A DNA stretch of 7,386 nucleotides from an uncultured Lachnospiraceae bacterium (GTDB lineage Bacteria > Bacillota > Clostridia > Lachnospirales > Lachnospiraceae): positions 1 through 7,386 of the forward strand of contig CAMTBF010000171.1 of NCBI GenBank assembly GCA_947068385.1, written 5' to 3'. Under the pieces are notes generated by a model. That model did no database searches. It had not been told where the DNA came from and saw nothing but the letters and a program-made list of their open reading frames with translations. The translations under genes were made by a program, and so were the position numbers. This document shows, piece after piece, positions 1 through 6,131 of the stretch (position 1 is the first letter of the stretch; every line of letters starts with the position of its first letter).

Positions 1-608
1 TAAGGTATACGGCTGTTCTGAACGATGCGGCTAAAGTGACTGAGCCTGAGACGAACACTGTTAAGATTACCTGGGGTGATAAGGGCGAGACTAGCACAGA
101 AATCGAAACCACGACCAAGACTCGTAAGTTCCAGATTAACAAATATGATGGGACGGATGAGCAGAAGAAGCCGCTGGCAGGTGCCAAGTTCCAGCTGTAT
201 ACTGAGGCAACTGGTGGAAAGGCGTTAAATCTTGCAGTATCACAGGACGGTACGACTTATAGGGTTGTAAGCGAGGCGACTAAATTGCCTACAGGCTATA
301 CGATGACTACAGATAATAAAATCGTTACTCTCGCCACGGGCAATATTACGATTGAAGGTGTAGATTCAGGTAAGTATTACCTCGAAGAGACAGATGCACC
401 GCTTGGCTACAATATATTAACAGAGCGTGTGGAAGTCACAGTTGCGACGGATAACAATTTTGTCAGCGAGATTGCAAACTTATCGGGCAATATGCTTCCC
501 TCCACCGGCGGCATCGGTACCACGATCTTCTACGTGGTAGGCGGACTTCTGGTAGTAGGCGCAGGCATCCTCCTGATCACCAAGAAGCGCATCAGCAAGG
601 AGCAGTAA
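1..608 (+). CDS. LPXTG-anchored major pilin (SpaA/SpaH/EbpB-like), 3' part only
   Basis: The open frame runs off the left edge: codons begin at base 3 (R-Y-T-A-V-L-N...), so the GTG at 36 is internal and about 201 C-terminal residues are visible. The opening residues (YTAVLN, then NTVKITW) resemble the middle domain of isopeptide-forming fimbrial pilins. A Cna-B-type domain follows, from about base 129 to 485: the FQINKYDG strand carries the candidate isopeptide Lys, YYLEETDAPLGY (375-410) is the E-box, and IANLSG holds the candidate partner Asn. The sorting signal is LPSTG at 495-509, then a hydrophobic stretch and a KKR tail. In the family, a class C sortase cleaves between T and G and links pilin to pilin; such a sortase is the next gene. 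Base composition is about 46% G+C up to 480 and rises at the sorting signal. The role as pilus backbone rather than accessory pilin cannot be settled because the N-terminal half, with any pilin-motif lysine, is missing. Confidence 0.93.
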   Translation, partial: RYTAVLNDAAKVTEPETNTVKITWGDKGETSTEIETTTKTRKFQINKYDGTDEQKKPLAGAKFQLYTEATGGKALNLAVSQDGTTYRVVSEATKLPTGYTMTTDNKIVTLATGNITIEGVDSGKYYLEETDAPLGYNILTERVEVTVATDNNFVSEIANLSGNMLPSTGGIGTTIFYVVGGLLVVGAGILLITKKRISKEQ

Positions 609-638
609 GAACAGTCATAAGGACAGACAACTCCGAAT

Positions 639-644
639 TATAAT
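639..644 (+). promoter_or_regulatory. possible -10 element before the sortase gene
   Basis: A perfect TATAAT lies 31-36 bases after the pilin stop, and a start site about 7 bases downstream would fall at about 651, directly before the first hairpin of the leader. No convincing -35 box sits 16-18 bases upstream (CATAAG or nearby), and there is no extended -10 TG. A separate sortase promoter is therefore only a possibility; read-through from the pilin gene is the alternative. Confidence 0.3.
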
Positions 645-652
645 ACTTCTTT

Positions 653-680
653 CCGGGGGTGGGCGTTCCGCCCCTCCCGG
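653..680 (+). other. strong GC-rich hairpin between pilin and sortase genes
   Basis: Bases 653-665 pair with 669-680: 12 base pairs including one G-T wobble, one bulged T at 660 and a 3-base loop TTC. It starts 45 bases after the pilin stop. It is followed by GGATGCC instead of a T-run, so it is not a canonical intrinsic terminator. It could cap the 3' end of a processed pilin mRNA, protect the 5' end of a sortase transcript started at the TATAAT just upstream, or act as a partial terminator that lowers sortase relative to pilin. The pairing is read directly; all functions are inferred. Confidence 0.65.
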
Positions 681-792
681 GGATGCCGCATCAAGGCTGA
701 CACCTTCCCGTGGTGTGCGGTGAGCAACGGATTCTGCCACAGAGTCCGGCCAAGGTCAGCAAGGGATGGCATGGCCCTGCCGGGGCCGCCAT
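681..792 (+). ncRNA. candidate structured leader RNA upstream of the sortase
   Basis: Several stems can be drawn here. 728-735 pairs with 741-748 (8 bp, loop GCCAC). 766-770 plus 773-777 pairs with 783-792 (10 bp, two-base bulge, loop TGCCG). 686-690 and 701-704 pair with 712-720 (9 bp with a 10-base internal bulge). Alternatively, 696-701 and 704-706 pair with 752-760 (9 bp, two-base bulge), which excludes the preceding stem and would enclose the 728-748 hairpin; 683-687 can then pair with 768-772 outside it. Two mutually exclusive folds are what a switching leader or attenuator could show, but GC-rich DNA gives such pairings easily. I do not recognise a known riboswitch, T-box, SRP RNA or intron core. 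Confidence 0.4.
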
Positions 793-819
793 CGAGTAAA
801 TAAGATAGTAGGCAGACAT

Positions 820-1719
820 GTGAAAGAGAGAAAGCGTACAAAGAAAAACAAGAAGGGCTCCATCGCGAACTTCATACTGGGGATCCTGCTGATAGCAGGC
901 ATGGGAATCATGCTTTACCCAACGGTCAGCGACTGGTGGAACTCCCTGCATGCGTCCCGCGCGATTGCCAGCTATGAAGAGGTCGTGCAGAACATGGACG
1001 AAGAGGCCAAGCAGCAGATGATGGAAGAGGCGAAGCAATACAATGCCTCCCTGGCCATGGGAATCCATTTCACGCTGACGGATGAGGAATATGCGGAGTA
1101 TGAGAGGCTGCTGGATCTGACCGGAACGGGCATCATGGGCTATATCCAGATTCCCTCCATTGATGTGAATCTGCCCATCTACCATGGAACCGAGGAAGCG
1201 GTTCTGCAGGTGGCGATAGGACATCTGGCCGGGTCGTCCCTGCCGGTAGGCGGAGAGGGTTCCCATTGCATCGTGTCCGGCCACAGGGGACTGCCGTCGG
1301 CAAGGCTCTTCACGGATTTGGATAAGGTGAGGGAAGGGGACATTTTCACCATGACTGTCCTGGGAGAGGTCTTTACCTATCAGGTGGATCAGATTCGGAT
1401 CGTGCTTCCCCATGAGGTGGATGAACTGTCCATCGTCTCCGGCATGGATTACTGTACTTTAGTCACATGTACCCCTTACGGCATCAACTCCCACCGCATG
1501 CTGGTGCGCGGCCACCGCATAGACAACATAGACGACACCGTCATCGTAGTCAGCGCGGAAGCCCAGAAGATTCCCAGCTACTACGTGATCCCCGCGGTAG
1601 GGATCCCGCTCCTGTTCGTGGCCCTGGTCATCATGCTGGCGGTCTCCGGCAGGAAGAAGCCCAGGAAGACAGGGGAGGAGCTGCTGGAAGAGTTCAAGAA
1701 GGACAATGAATCACAATGA
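820..1719 (+). CDS. srtC: class C sortase (pilus-polymerising transpeptidase)
   Basis: This 299-residue membrane enzyme should cleave the LPXTG signal of pilins and join them covalently into a pilus at the outer membrane face. The N-terminus is highly basic and followed by a membrane segment at about 16-35. The sortase core holds the catalytic His155 (SGHRG), Cys217 (TCTPYG) and Arg226 (NSHRM). A second membrane segment at about 254-276 with a basic tail is typical of class C. The lid region (about 78-100, HFTLTDEEYAEYERLL) lacks the DPF/DPW motif known from streptococcal pilin sortases. I chose GTG 820 because the protein then begins with the usual basic leader. The in-frame ATG at 766 would add 18 unlike residues and lies inside a hairpin. 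The ribosome binding site is poor (only AGG at about -9). The adjacent LPSTG pilin is the obvious substrate. Confidence 0.93.
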   Translation: MKERKRTKKNKKGSIANFILGILLIAGMGIMLYPTVSDWWNSLHASRAIASYEEVVQNMDEEAKQQMMEEAKQYNASLAMGIHFTLTDEEYAEYERLLDLTGTGIMGYIQIPSIDVNLPIYHGTEEAVLQVAIGHLAGSSLPVGGEGSHCIVSGHRGLPSARLFTDLDKVREGDIFTMTVLGEVFTYQVDQIRIVLPHEVDELSIVSGMDYCTLVTCTPYGINSHRMLVRGHRIDNIDDTVIVVSAEAQKIPSYYVIPAVGIPLLFVALVIMLAVSGRKKPRKTGEELLEEFKKDNESQ

Positions 1720-1741
1720 ACCATAAACAAGAACCGATTTT

Positions 1742-1749
1742 AAAGGAGG
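1742..1749 (+). promoter_or_regulatory. ribosome binding site deciding the start at 1758
   Basis: AAAGGAGG lies 8 bases before ATG 1758. It rules out the in-frame ATG at 1716, which overlaps the sortase stop but has no such site and would put 14 polar residues before the signal peptide. Confidence 0.85.
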
Positions 1750-1757
1750 AAACGCCC

Positions 1758-2942
1758 ATGAAAAGAAAGAAGAGGAGCCGCCTGCTGTGCCTGATGGCGG
1801 CATCCATACTGGCGGCAGGCTGCGTGGCCGGGGCCCTGATGCCCGGCGGGACGGCGCATGCGGTGGAGCTGGACAGCATGTGCAGCCTGACGGTGACAGT
1901 GGAACCCAAGAATATGGAAGGCGGCCCTGTGGAGATGCCCGAGGTTGCCTTAGACCTGTACAAGGTGGCGGACGCGGCTCCGGTGGAAGGGTACGATGCC
2001 TACTCCTTCAGCACGGAAGGGGAGTCCCAGGCGGCCTACGCGGGCCTGGCCCTGAACGATGCCGCTTCCAGGGAGGACTGGCAGGAGCTGGCCCGGCAGG
2101 CGGCGGAGATCGCCTTAGGCGGCGCCCGCCAGCCCGATGTCACGGTGGAGGACCTGCAGAACGACAGGCTCACCGCCGCCGACCTGACCGCGGGCCTCTA
2201 CCTGGTGGTGGCCAGAGGCAAAGGACTGACGGCTGAGGAATACATCCTTCGGACGCAGGAGCCCGGGGAGGGACAGGATGCCGTAGCCGGGGAATCCCTG
2301 CTGACCACGGTGGCGTATTCGGAATCCTATGTGTTCTCCTATGTGCCCCAGCTCATCTCCCTGCCCACGAAGGAGCCGGACGAGGAGGGGAACATCATGA
2401 CCTCCAACGGCGGCGACTGGGACTACGGGCCGTCGGTGGTGCTCAAGCCCGAGGTGCAGGAGCGGTTCGCCGCCCTGGCCATCGAGAAGACCCTGGCCAG
2501 CTTCCAGGCGGGAAGCCCTGCCACCTTCGTCTTCTCCATAGAGGCCAGCCTGGACGGCAGGACGGTGTACAGCGATGTGGCGTCCGTCACCTTCGACGGC
2601 CCGGGGAGCAAGGGCGTCCTGCTGGCGGCCGAGTTCCCGGAAGGGGCGGAGGGCAGGTACGCCCTGCAGCAGGCCAGGATCCCCGTGGGGGCCCAGGTGA
2701 CGGTGACGGAAATCTACTCCGGCACGGTCTATGAGCCGGAGGGCGGCCAGGCGGTGCGGAGCTTCACCGCCAGCGCGGCGAAGCCCGGGGAGGCAGGCTT
2801 TGAGAACAATACCGTGTCCTTCAGGAATGTATATGACGGCACTGGCAAGAATGGCGGTTCGGTGACGAACCAGTTCAGCTACAGCACGGACAACGGCTGG
2901 AGCTGGACGGCGGTCACAGGCCCCAATGCTTCGGTTGAATAA
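1758..2942 (+). CDS. secreted FctA/FctB-like pilin protein without LPXTG
   Basis: 394 residues. A basic N-terminus and hydrophobic segment (6-28) form a signal peptide, with possible cleavage after AHA35; the sequence LAAGC22 could alternatively be a lipobox. Domain 1 (about 42-235) has pilin-type features: DLYKV, GLYLVVA, and SYVPQLISLPT followed by WDYGPSVVLKP, reminiscent of the N-terminal isopeptide-linkage domain of Spa/Fct pilins. Domain 2 (about 240-360) resembles the Spy0128/FctA fold, with FVFSIEAS, VTVTEIY and SFRNVYD. The likely internal isopeptide set is Lys244, Glu318 and Asn357, by analogy with the family. There is no LPXTG and no C-terminal membrane segment; the chain ends in a Ser/Thr/Asn-rich tail. 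It sits 38 bp after the sortase gene. It is probably an accessory or tip pilin-like surface protein; a dedicated sortase substrate seems unlikely. Confidence 0.8.
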   Translation: MKRKKRSRLLCLMAASILAAGCVAGALMPGGTAHAVELDSMCSLTVTVEPKNMEGGPVEMPEVALDLYKVADAAPVEGYDAYSFSTEGESQAAYAGLALNDAASREDWQELARQAAEIALGGARQPDVTVEDLQNDRLTAADLTAGLYLVVARGKGLTAEEYILRTQEPGEGQDAVAGESLLTTVAYSESYVFSYVPQLISLPTKEPDEEGNIMTSNGGDWDYGPSVVLKPEVQERFAALAIEKTLASFQAGSPATFVFSIEASLDGRTVYSDVASVTFDGPGSKGVLLAAEFPEGAEGRYALQQARIPVGAQVTVTEIYSGTVYEPEGGQAVRSFTASAAKPGEAGFENNTVSFRNVYDGTGKNGGSVTNQFSYSTDNGWSWTAVTGPNASVE

Positions 2943-2956
2943 GGGGGTGGGGCGAG

Positions 2957-3523
2957 ATGAAGAAGAGGAACATACTGGCGGCCGTGAAGGCCACGGCCTG
3001 CGCCATGACGGCAGGACTGATCCTGAGTGCTTCCGTGGGGAGCGCCTGGTCATATTTCACCACCTACACCAGCGCCTCGGGCAGCCATGCCATAGACCTG
3101 GGCAATGAGACCCGGGTGGTGGAGCGGTTCTCGGACAGCACGAAACGGCTCACCATCACCAATGACAGCCTGCAGCCCGTGTACGTGCGGGCCACCGCCT
3201 TCAGCGGCAGCGGCTATCCGCTGAGCTACAGCGACGCCTCCGGCCTGTGGGTGGACGGAGGGGACGGATATCATTATTACAGCCAGTCCCTGCCCGCCAG
3301 GCAGGAGACGGCGGAGGGGACGGTGGCTTCCCGGACCAGCGAGCTGGAGGTCAAGATCACCTTCCCGGTGGACGAGGAAGTGGAAGACGGGGACGGCTTC
3401 AACGTGGTGGTAGTCTACGAGTCCGTTCCAGTCCGATATGACGGGGACGGCAATGAGCTGAAGCCCTGGGAGATAGACTGGACGGAGGAGCTGAAGTCCG
3501 GGCCGGTGGAAGGAGGCGCTTAA
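2957..3523 (+). CDS. SipW-dependent TasA/CalY-like fibre subunit 1
   Basis: 188 residues with a KKR leader, a hydrophobic core (about 8-29) and SAWSYFTTYTS (29-39), the pattern of SipW-type signal peptides in TasA and camelysin, where cleavage falls just before the aromatic-Phe motif. The mature part is beta-rich: LTITNDSLQPVYVRATAF (65-82) is like the N-x-G...YVRV strand of TasA-like proteins. A tyrosine-rich patch lies at 104-109, followed by acidic stretches and a C-terminus without anchor or LPXTG. The gene starts 14 bp after the previous stop, with AAGGGGG (2941-2947) as ribosome binding site. The signal peptidase needed to mature it is encoded downstream at 6115. In Bacillus such proteins form amyloid-like or donor-strand biofilm fibres, so this is a likely extracellular fibre or matrix subunit; the exact family is inferred from motifs. 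Confidence 0.75.
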   Translation: MKKRNILAAVKATACAMTAGLILSASVGSAWSYFTTYTSASGSHAIDLGNETRVVERFSDSTKRLTITNDSLQPVYVRATAFSGSGYPLSYSDASGLWVDGGDGYHYYSQSLPARQETAEGTVASRTSELEVKITFPVDEEVEDGDGFNVVVVYESVPVRYDGDGNELKPWEIDWTEELKSGPVEGGA

Positions 3524-3526
3524 GGG

Positions 3527-4246
3527 ATGAAGAAGATTAAGAAGATATTGACATCTCCCGTCACGACCATAGCGGCTTTCGCGCTGGCGGCAGGGCTGCT
3601 GCTGTTCAGCTCCGTAGGCGGGGCCAGGGCCGCGCTGACCTATTTCTCCGATGACTATGCCTCGGACATCAGGCTGGAGGAGATCGGGGTCACGCTGCTG
3701 GAGAACGGCGCGGGGGTCCAGGGGGAGCTCCTGGCGGGGCTGATCCCGGAGGGCGAGAGCCTGAAGTTCGGGAAGGCCTATCCGGAAGTCCTGAGCGTGC
3801 TGAACAGCGGCGCAATCAACGAGTATGTCCGCGTCAGCATCTATAAGTACTGGACGGATGAGGACGGGGAGAAGCTGACCACGCTGTCGCCGGACCTGAT
3901 AGGGCTGAACCTGGCCAATGTGGGCAGCGGCTGGATCCTGGACGGGGAGGCCTCCACGCCGGAGCGCACCGTCCTGTACTACAGCGGCCTGCTGGGCACG
4001 GGGGAGAGCACCCCGGCCTTCACGGATACGCTTACGATCGATGGGGACATCGCCAGCAGGGTGCGGCAGACTTCCGTCTCCTCCGGCGGCTATACCACCA
4101 TCACTACCATATATGAGTACGACGGGGCCCGGTTCTGCGTGGAGGCCAAGGTGGACGCGGTGCAGGAGCACAATGCCCAGGATGCCATCTGGAGCGCCTG
4201 GGGCCGCAGGGTGACAGTGAACAATGGCGTACTGAGCCTGGACTAG
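3527..4246 (+). CDS. SipW-dependent TasA/CalY-like fibre subunit 2
   Basis: 239 residues. A lysine-rich start and hydrophobic core (about 11-34) end in GGARAALTYFSDDYASD (31-47), a strong SipW-type cleavage context. The mature chain includes LIPEGESLKFGK and VLNSGAINEYVRVSIYKYW (91-109), matching the N-x-G...EYVRV...W strand of TasA-like subunits, then DGARFCVEAKVDAVQ near the C-terminus with a single Cys204. There is no LPXTG, membrane anchor or lipobox. Only GGG separates it from the preceding stop; GGAAGGAGG (3508-3516) inside the previous gene is its ribosome binding site, so the two subunits are probably translationally coupled. It is longer than subunit 1 and not a recent copy of it. 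Two subunits suggest a major/minor or fibre/anchor pair like TasA and TapA, but which plays which part cannot be told here. Confidence 0.78.
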   Translation: MKKIKKILTSPVTTIAAFALAAGLLLFSSVGGARAALTYFSDDYASDIRLEEIGVTLLENGAGVQGELLAGLIPEGESLKFGKAYPEVLSVLNSGAINEYVRVSIYKYWTDEDGEKLTTLSPDLIGLNLANVGSGWILDGEASTPERTVLYYSGLLGTGESTPAFTDTLTIDGDIASRVRQTSVSSGGYTTITTIYEYDGARFCVEAKVDAVQEHNAQDAIWSAWGRRVTVNNGVLSLD

Positions 4247-4252
4247 GAGGGG
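4245..4252 (+). promoter_or_regulatory. ribosome binding site overlapping a stop codon
   Basis: AGGAGGGG overlaps the TAG stop of the upstream TasA-like gene and lies 7 bases before ATG 4260. This links termination of one gene to initiation of the next. Confidence 0.8.
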
Positions 4253-4259
4253 AGAGGCA

Positions 4260-6131
4260 ATGAGGAAAAAGACGATGAGATACCTTCTTCTCGCAGGGCT
4301 GCTCTTCTTCCTGCCGGCGACGGCACGGGCGGAGTCCCTGACCTCGGAGAGGAACGTATCCTTTACCAAGGACAACAAGCTGGAGAGCGATTATGCCGGC
4401 TCGGATCTGGACAGCGCGGTCTACGGGCTGCAGCCGGGGGATGACATCACCATCACCCTGAACCTGAAGAACGAGAATCCGGCGGCGGCCAACTGGTACA
4501 TGACCAATGAGGTGCTCCAGTCCCTGGAGGAGACCGCGGGGAGCAGCGCCAGCGGCGGCGCCTATGAGTACGAGCTGGCCTACACGGATCCAAGCGGCGT
4601 GCAGGAGGTCCTGTTCACCAGCGACACCGTGGGCGGCGAGAACAGCGGGAGCCGCGTAGGACTGAAGGCGGCCACCAGCGGCCTGGAGGACTATCTCTAT
4701 CTGGACACCCTGAGCCCGGGCCAGCGGGGAGTCATCACCCTGCGGGTGGCGCTGGACGGCGAGACCCAGGGCAATGATTACCAGAACACCCTGGCCAGGC
4801 TGCAGATGAACTTCGCGGTGGACACCACCACCGTGAACAACCAGACGGTGACCAGGGTGGTGGACGAGAACGGCGACCCGATCCTGGTGGACGAGAACGG
4901 CGACCCGATCCTGGTGGACGATAACGGGGATCCGGTAGTGGTGGACGACGACAGCGACGGGAGGTCCGCCAGGACGCGGATTGTGCGCACCGGCGACGAG
5001 AACGACCTGCTTCCCTTCATCATAGCCGCCGGGCTCAGCGGGCTGCTGCTCCTGCTGCTGGCCGTCTATGGGGTGAAGGAGCGCAGGAAGCAGAAGGGAG
5101 GCGCGAAGGCGCTTGGCCTGGGGCTGGCGCTGTGCCTGGCCTGGAACCTGTGCCAGCCGGCACAGGCGGCGGAGGACGCGTATTCCTACACGCTGCGCCT
5201 CTACGCGGGGGCCCAGGGGACGATCGGGCCGGATGTGGTGCGGATTGTGAAGGGCAGCAGCGCCCAGGTGAGCATCGAGAACGAGGTGTGCGTGGTCAGC
5301 GGGCTGAAGTACGACGACCAGGTCATCTTCGACATACAGGGCGGCGTGGCCCTGAACGAGGGCAGCAAGTATTACCGGAAGGGCTTCCGGGTCAGCGGCG
5401 AGGACAATGGCAGCGGCAGGCTGGCCACCCCTTCCGTGACGGTGAAGGGGGACGCGGACTTCGTGGTGGCCTACGGCATACAGGGCGAGACCGTGGCCTA
5501 TACGGTCAGGTACGTGGACGGACAGGGGAACGAGCTGTACCCCAGCGCGGTATACTACGGGAACGTAGGCGACAAGCCGGTGGTGGCGTACCAGTACATC
5601 GAGGGCTGGCAGCCCCAGGCCTACAACCTGGGCAAGACTTTGGTGGCGGACGCCTCCCAGAACGTGTTCTCCTTCATCTATACGCCGATCCCCACGGTGG
5701 TCAATACGAACACGGTGGTGGTGCCGGGGCAGCCCGCCCCGCCCCAGGAGCCTGTGGTGGCGCCTGCGCAGCCCGGGCCGGTGACGGTGGTGGAGCCCGA
5801 AGAGGAGGAGCAGGAGCCGGAGGTCGTGGAGGTGGACGAGGAAGTGCCCCCGCTGGCGGAGCCGGAGGAGTATACGGACCTGGACGAGGATGATACGCCT
5901 TTGGGCGGCTTCAACGGAGAGGACGGCGAAGGCGGAGGGGACGGCGGGCCCGGCGATGATTCCGGCTGGGCGGAGTCCATCCTGGACGACATAGCCACGC
6001 CGCTGGCCATGCTCCCCACCCCTGCCAAGGCGGGCATCCTGGCGCTCCTGGCGGCTCTGGCGGGCGGCGGCATCTGGCTGATCGTGATGGCCCGCAGGAA
6101 AGGGAAGAAGCAAGATGAGCAGCAGACCTGA
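4260..6131 (+). CDS. two-ectodomain surface protein with MucBP domain and internal sorting-like signal
   Basis: 623 residues that read like two surface proteins in one frame. Part 1: signal peptide 1-24 (ARA/ES); a beta-rich domain (about 25-190) with LQPGDDITITLNLKNEN and LSPGQRGVITLRVALDG, as seen in proteins of SipW operons; three 9-residue repeats VDENGDPIL (201-227); then VRTGD (242-246), a hydrophobic segment (251-270) and KERRKQK, together resembling a class B-type sorting signal. Part 2: a second signal-like segment (283-303, ending PAQAAED); a beta domain; a MucBP-like domain (about 411-475, YTVRYVDGQGNEL...GDKP...F-IYTP); a Pro/Glu/Asp-rich stalk (476-570); and a final membrane segment (590-609) with a basic tail. 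Charges fit a three-pass topology with both ectodomains outside. LPTPAKAG (585-592) is not a good LPXTG. It is likely an adhesin or platform for the fibres; substrate unknown. Confidence 0.75.
   Translation: MRKKTMRYLLLAGLLFFLPATARAESLTSERNVSFTKDNKLESDYAGSDLDSAVYGLQPGDDITITLNLKNENPAAANWYMTNEVLQSLEETAGSSASGGAYEYELAYTDPSGVQEVLFTSDTVGGENSGSRVGLKAATSGLEDYLYLDTLSPGQRGVITLRVALDGETQGNDYQNTLARLQMNFAVDTTTVNNQTVTRVVDENGDPILVDENGDPILVDDNGDPVVVDDDSDGRSARTRIVRTGDENDLLPFIIAAGLSGLLLLLLAVYGVKERRKQKGGAKALGLGLALCLAWNLCQPAQAAEDAYSYTLRLYAGAQGTIGPDVVRIVKGSSAQVSIENEVCVVSGLKYDDQVIFDIQGGVALNEGSKYYRKGFRVSGEDNGSGRLATPSVTVKGDADFVVAYGIQGETVAYTVRYVDGQGNELYPSAVYYGNVGDKPVVAYQYIEGWQPQAYNLGKTLVADASQNVFSFIYTPIPTVVNTNTVVVPGQPAPPQEPVVAPAQPGPVTVVEPEEEEQEPEVVEVDEEVPPLAEPEEYTDLDEDDTPLGGFNGEDGEGGGDGGPGDDSGWAESILDDIATPLAMLPTPAKAGILALLAALAGGGIWLIVMARRKGKKQDEQQT
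4860..4940 (+). repeat. three tandem 27-bp repeats encoding VDENGDPIL
   Basis: Units are 4860-4886, 4887-4913 and 4914-4940. The first two are identical in DNA; the third encodes VDDNGDPVV with several base changes, and a fourth begins at 4941 (VDDDSDG) before decaying. The D-x-N-G-D pattern is reminiscent of calcium-binding acidic repeats, which is inference. The repeat lies just before the VRTGD sorting-like signal, where a flexible spacer is often found in wall proteins. Confidence 0.95.

Noticed and set aside
36..608. Pilin gene starting at GTG 36
   Set aside because: The frame is open to the left edge and the residues before 36 continue the pilin domain, so the gene is truncated by the window and does not start here.
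653..680. Canonical intrinsic terminator after the pilin
   Set aside because: The stem is strong but no T-run follows; minus-strand reading gives none either.
681..792. Known riboswitch (c-di-GMP-I or cobalamin) or group II intron fragment
   Set aside because: Short resemblances were checked by eye, but no conserved core of any of these classes could be assembled.
766..819. Sortase start at ATG 766
   Set aside because: It would add 18 residues unlike a sortase leader, has no properly spaced ribosome binding site, and lies in the stem of a 10-bp hairpin. GTG 820 gives the usual basic leader.
1716..1757. FctA-like protein start at ATG 1716
   Set aside because: AAAGGAGG at 1742-1749 points to ATG 1758, where a normal signal peptide begins.
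6012..6090. LPXTG sorting signal at the end of the 623-residue protein
   Set aside because: The residues read LPTPAKAG, with no T-G at the required spacing, so the segment was called a plain C-terminal membrane anchor.
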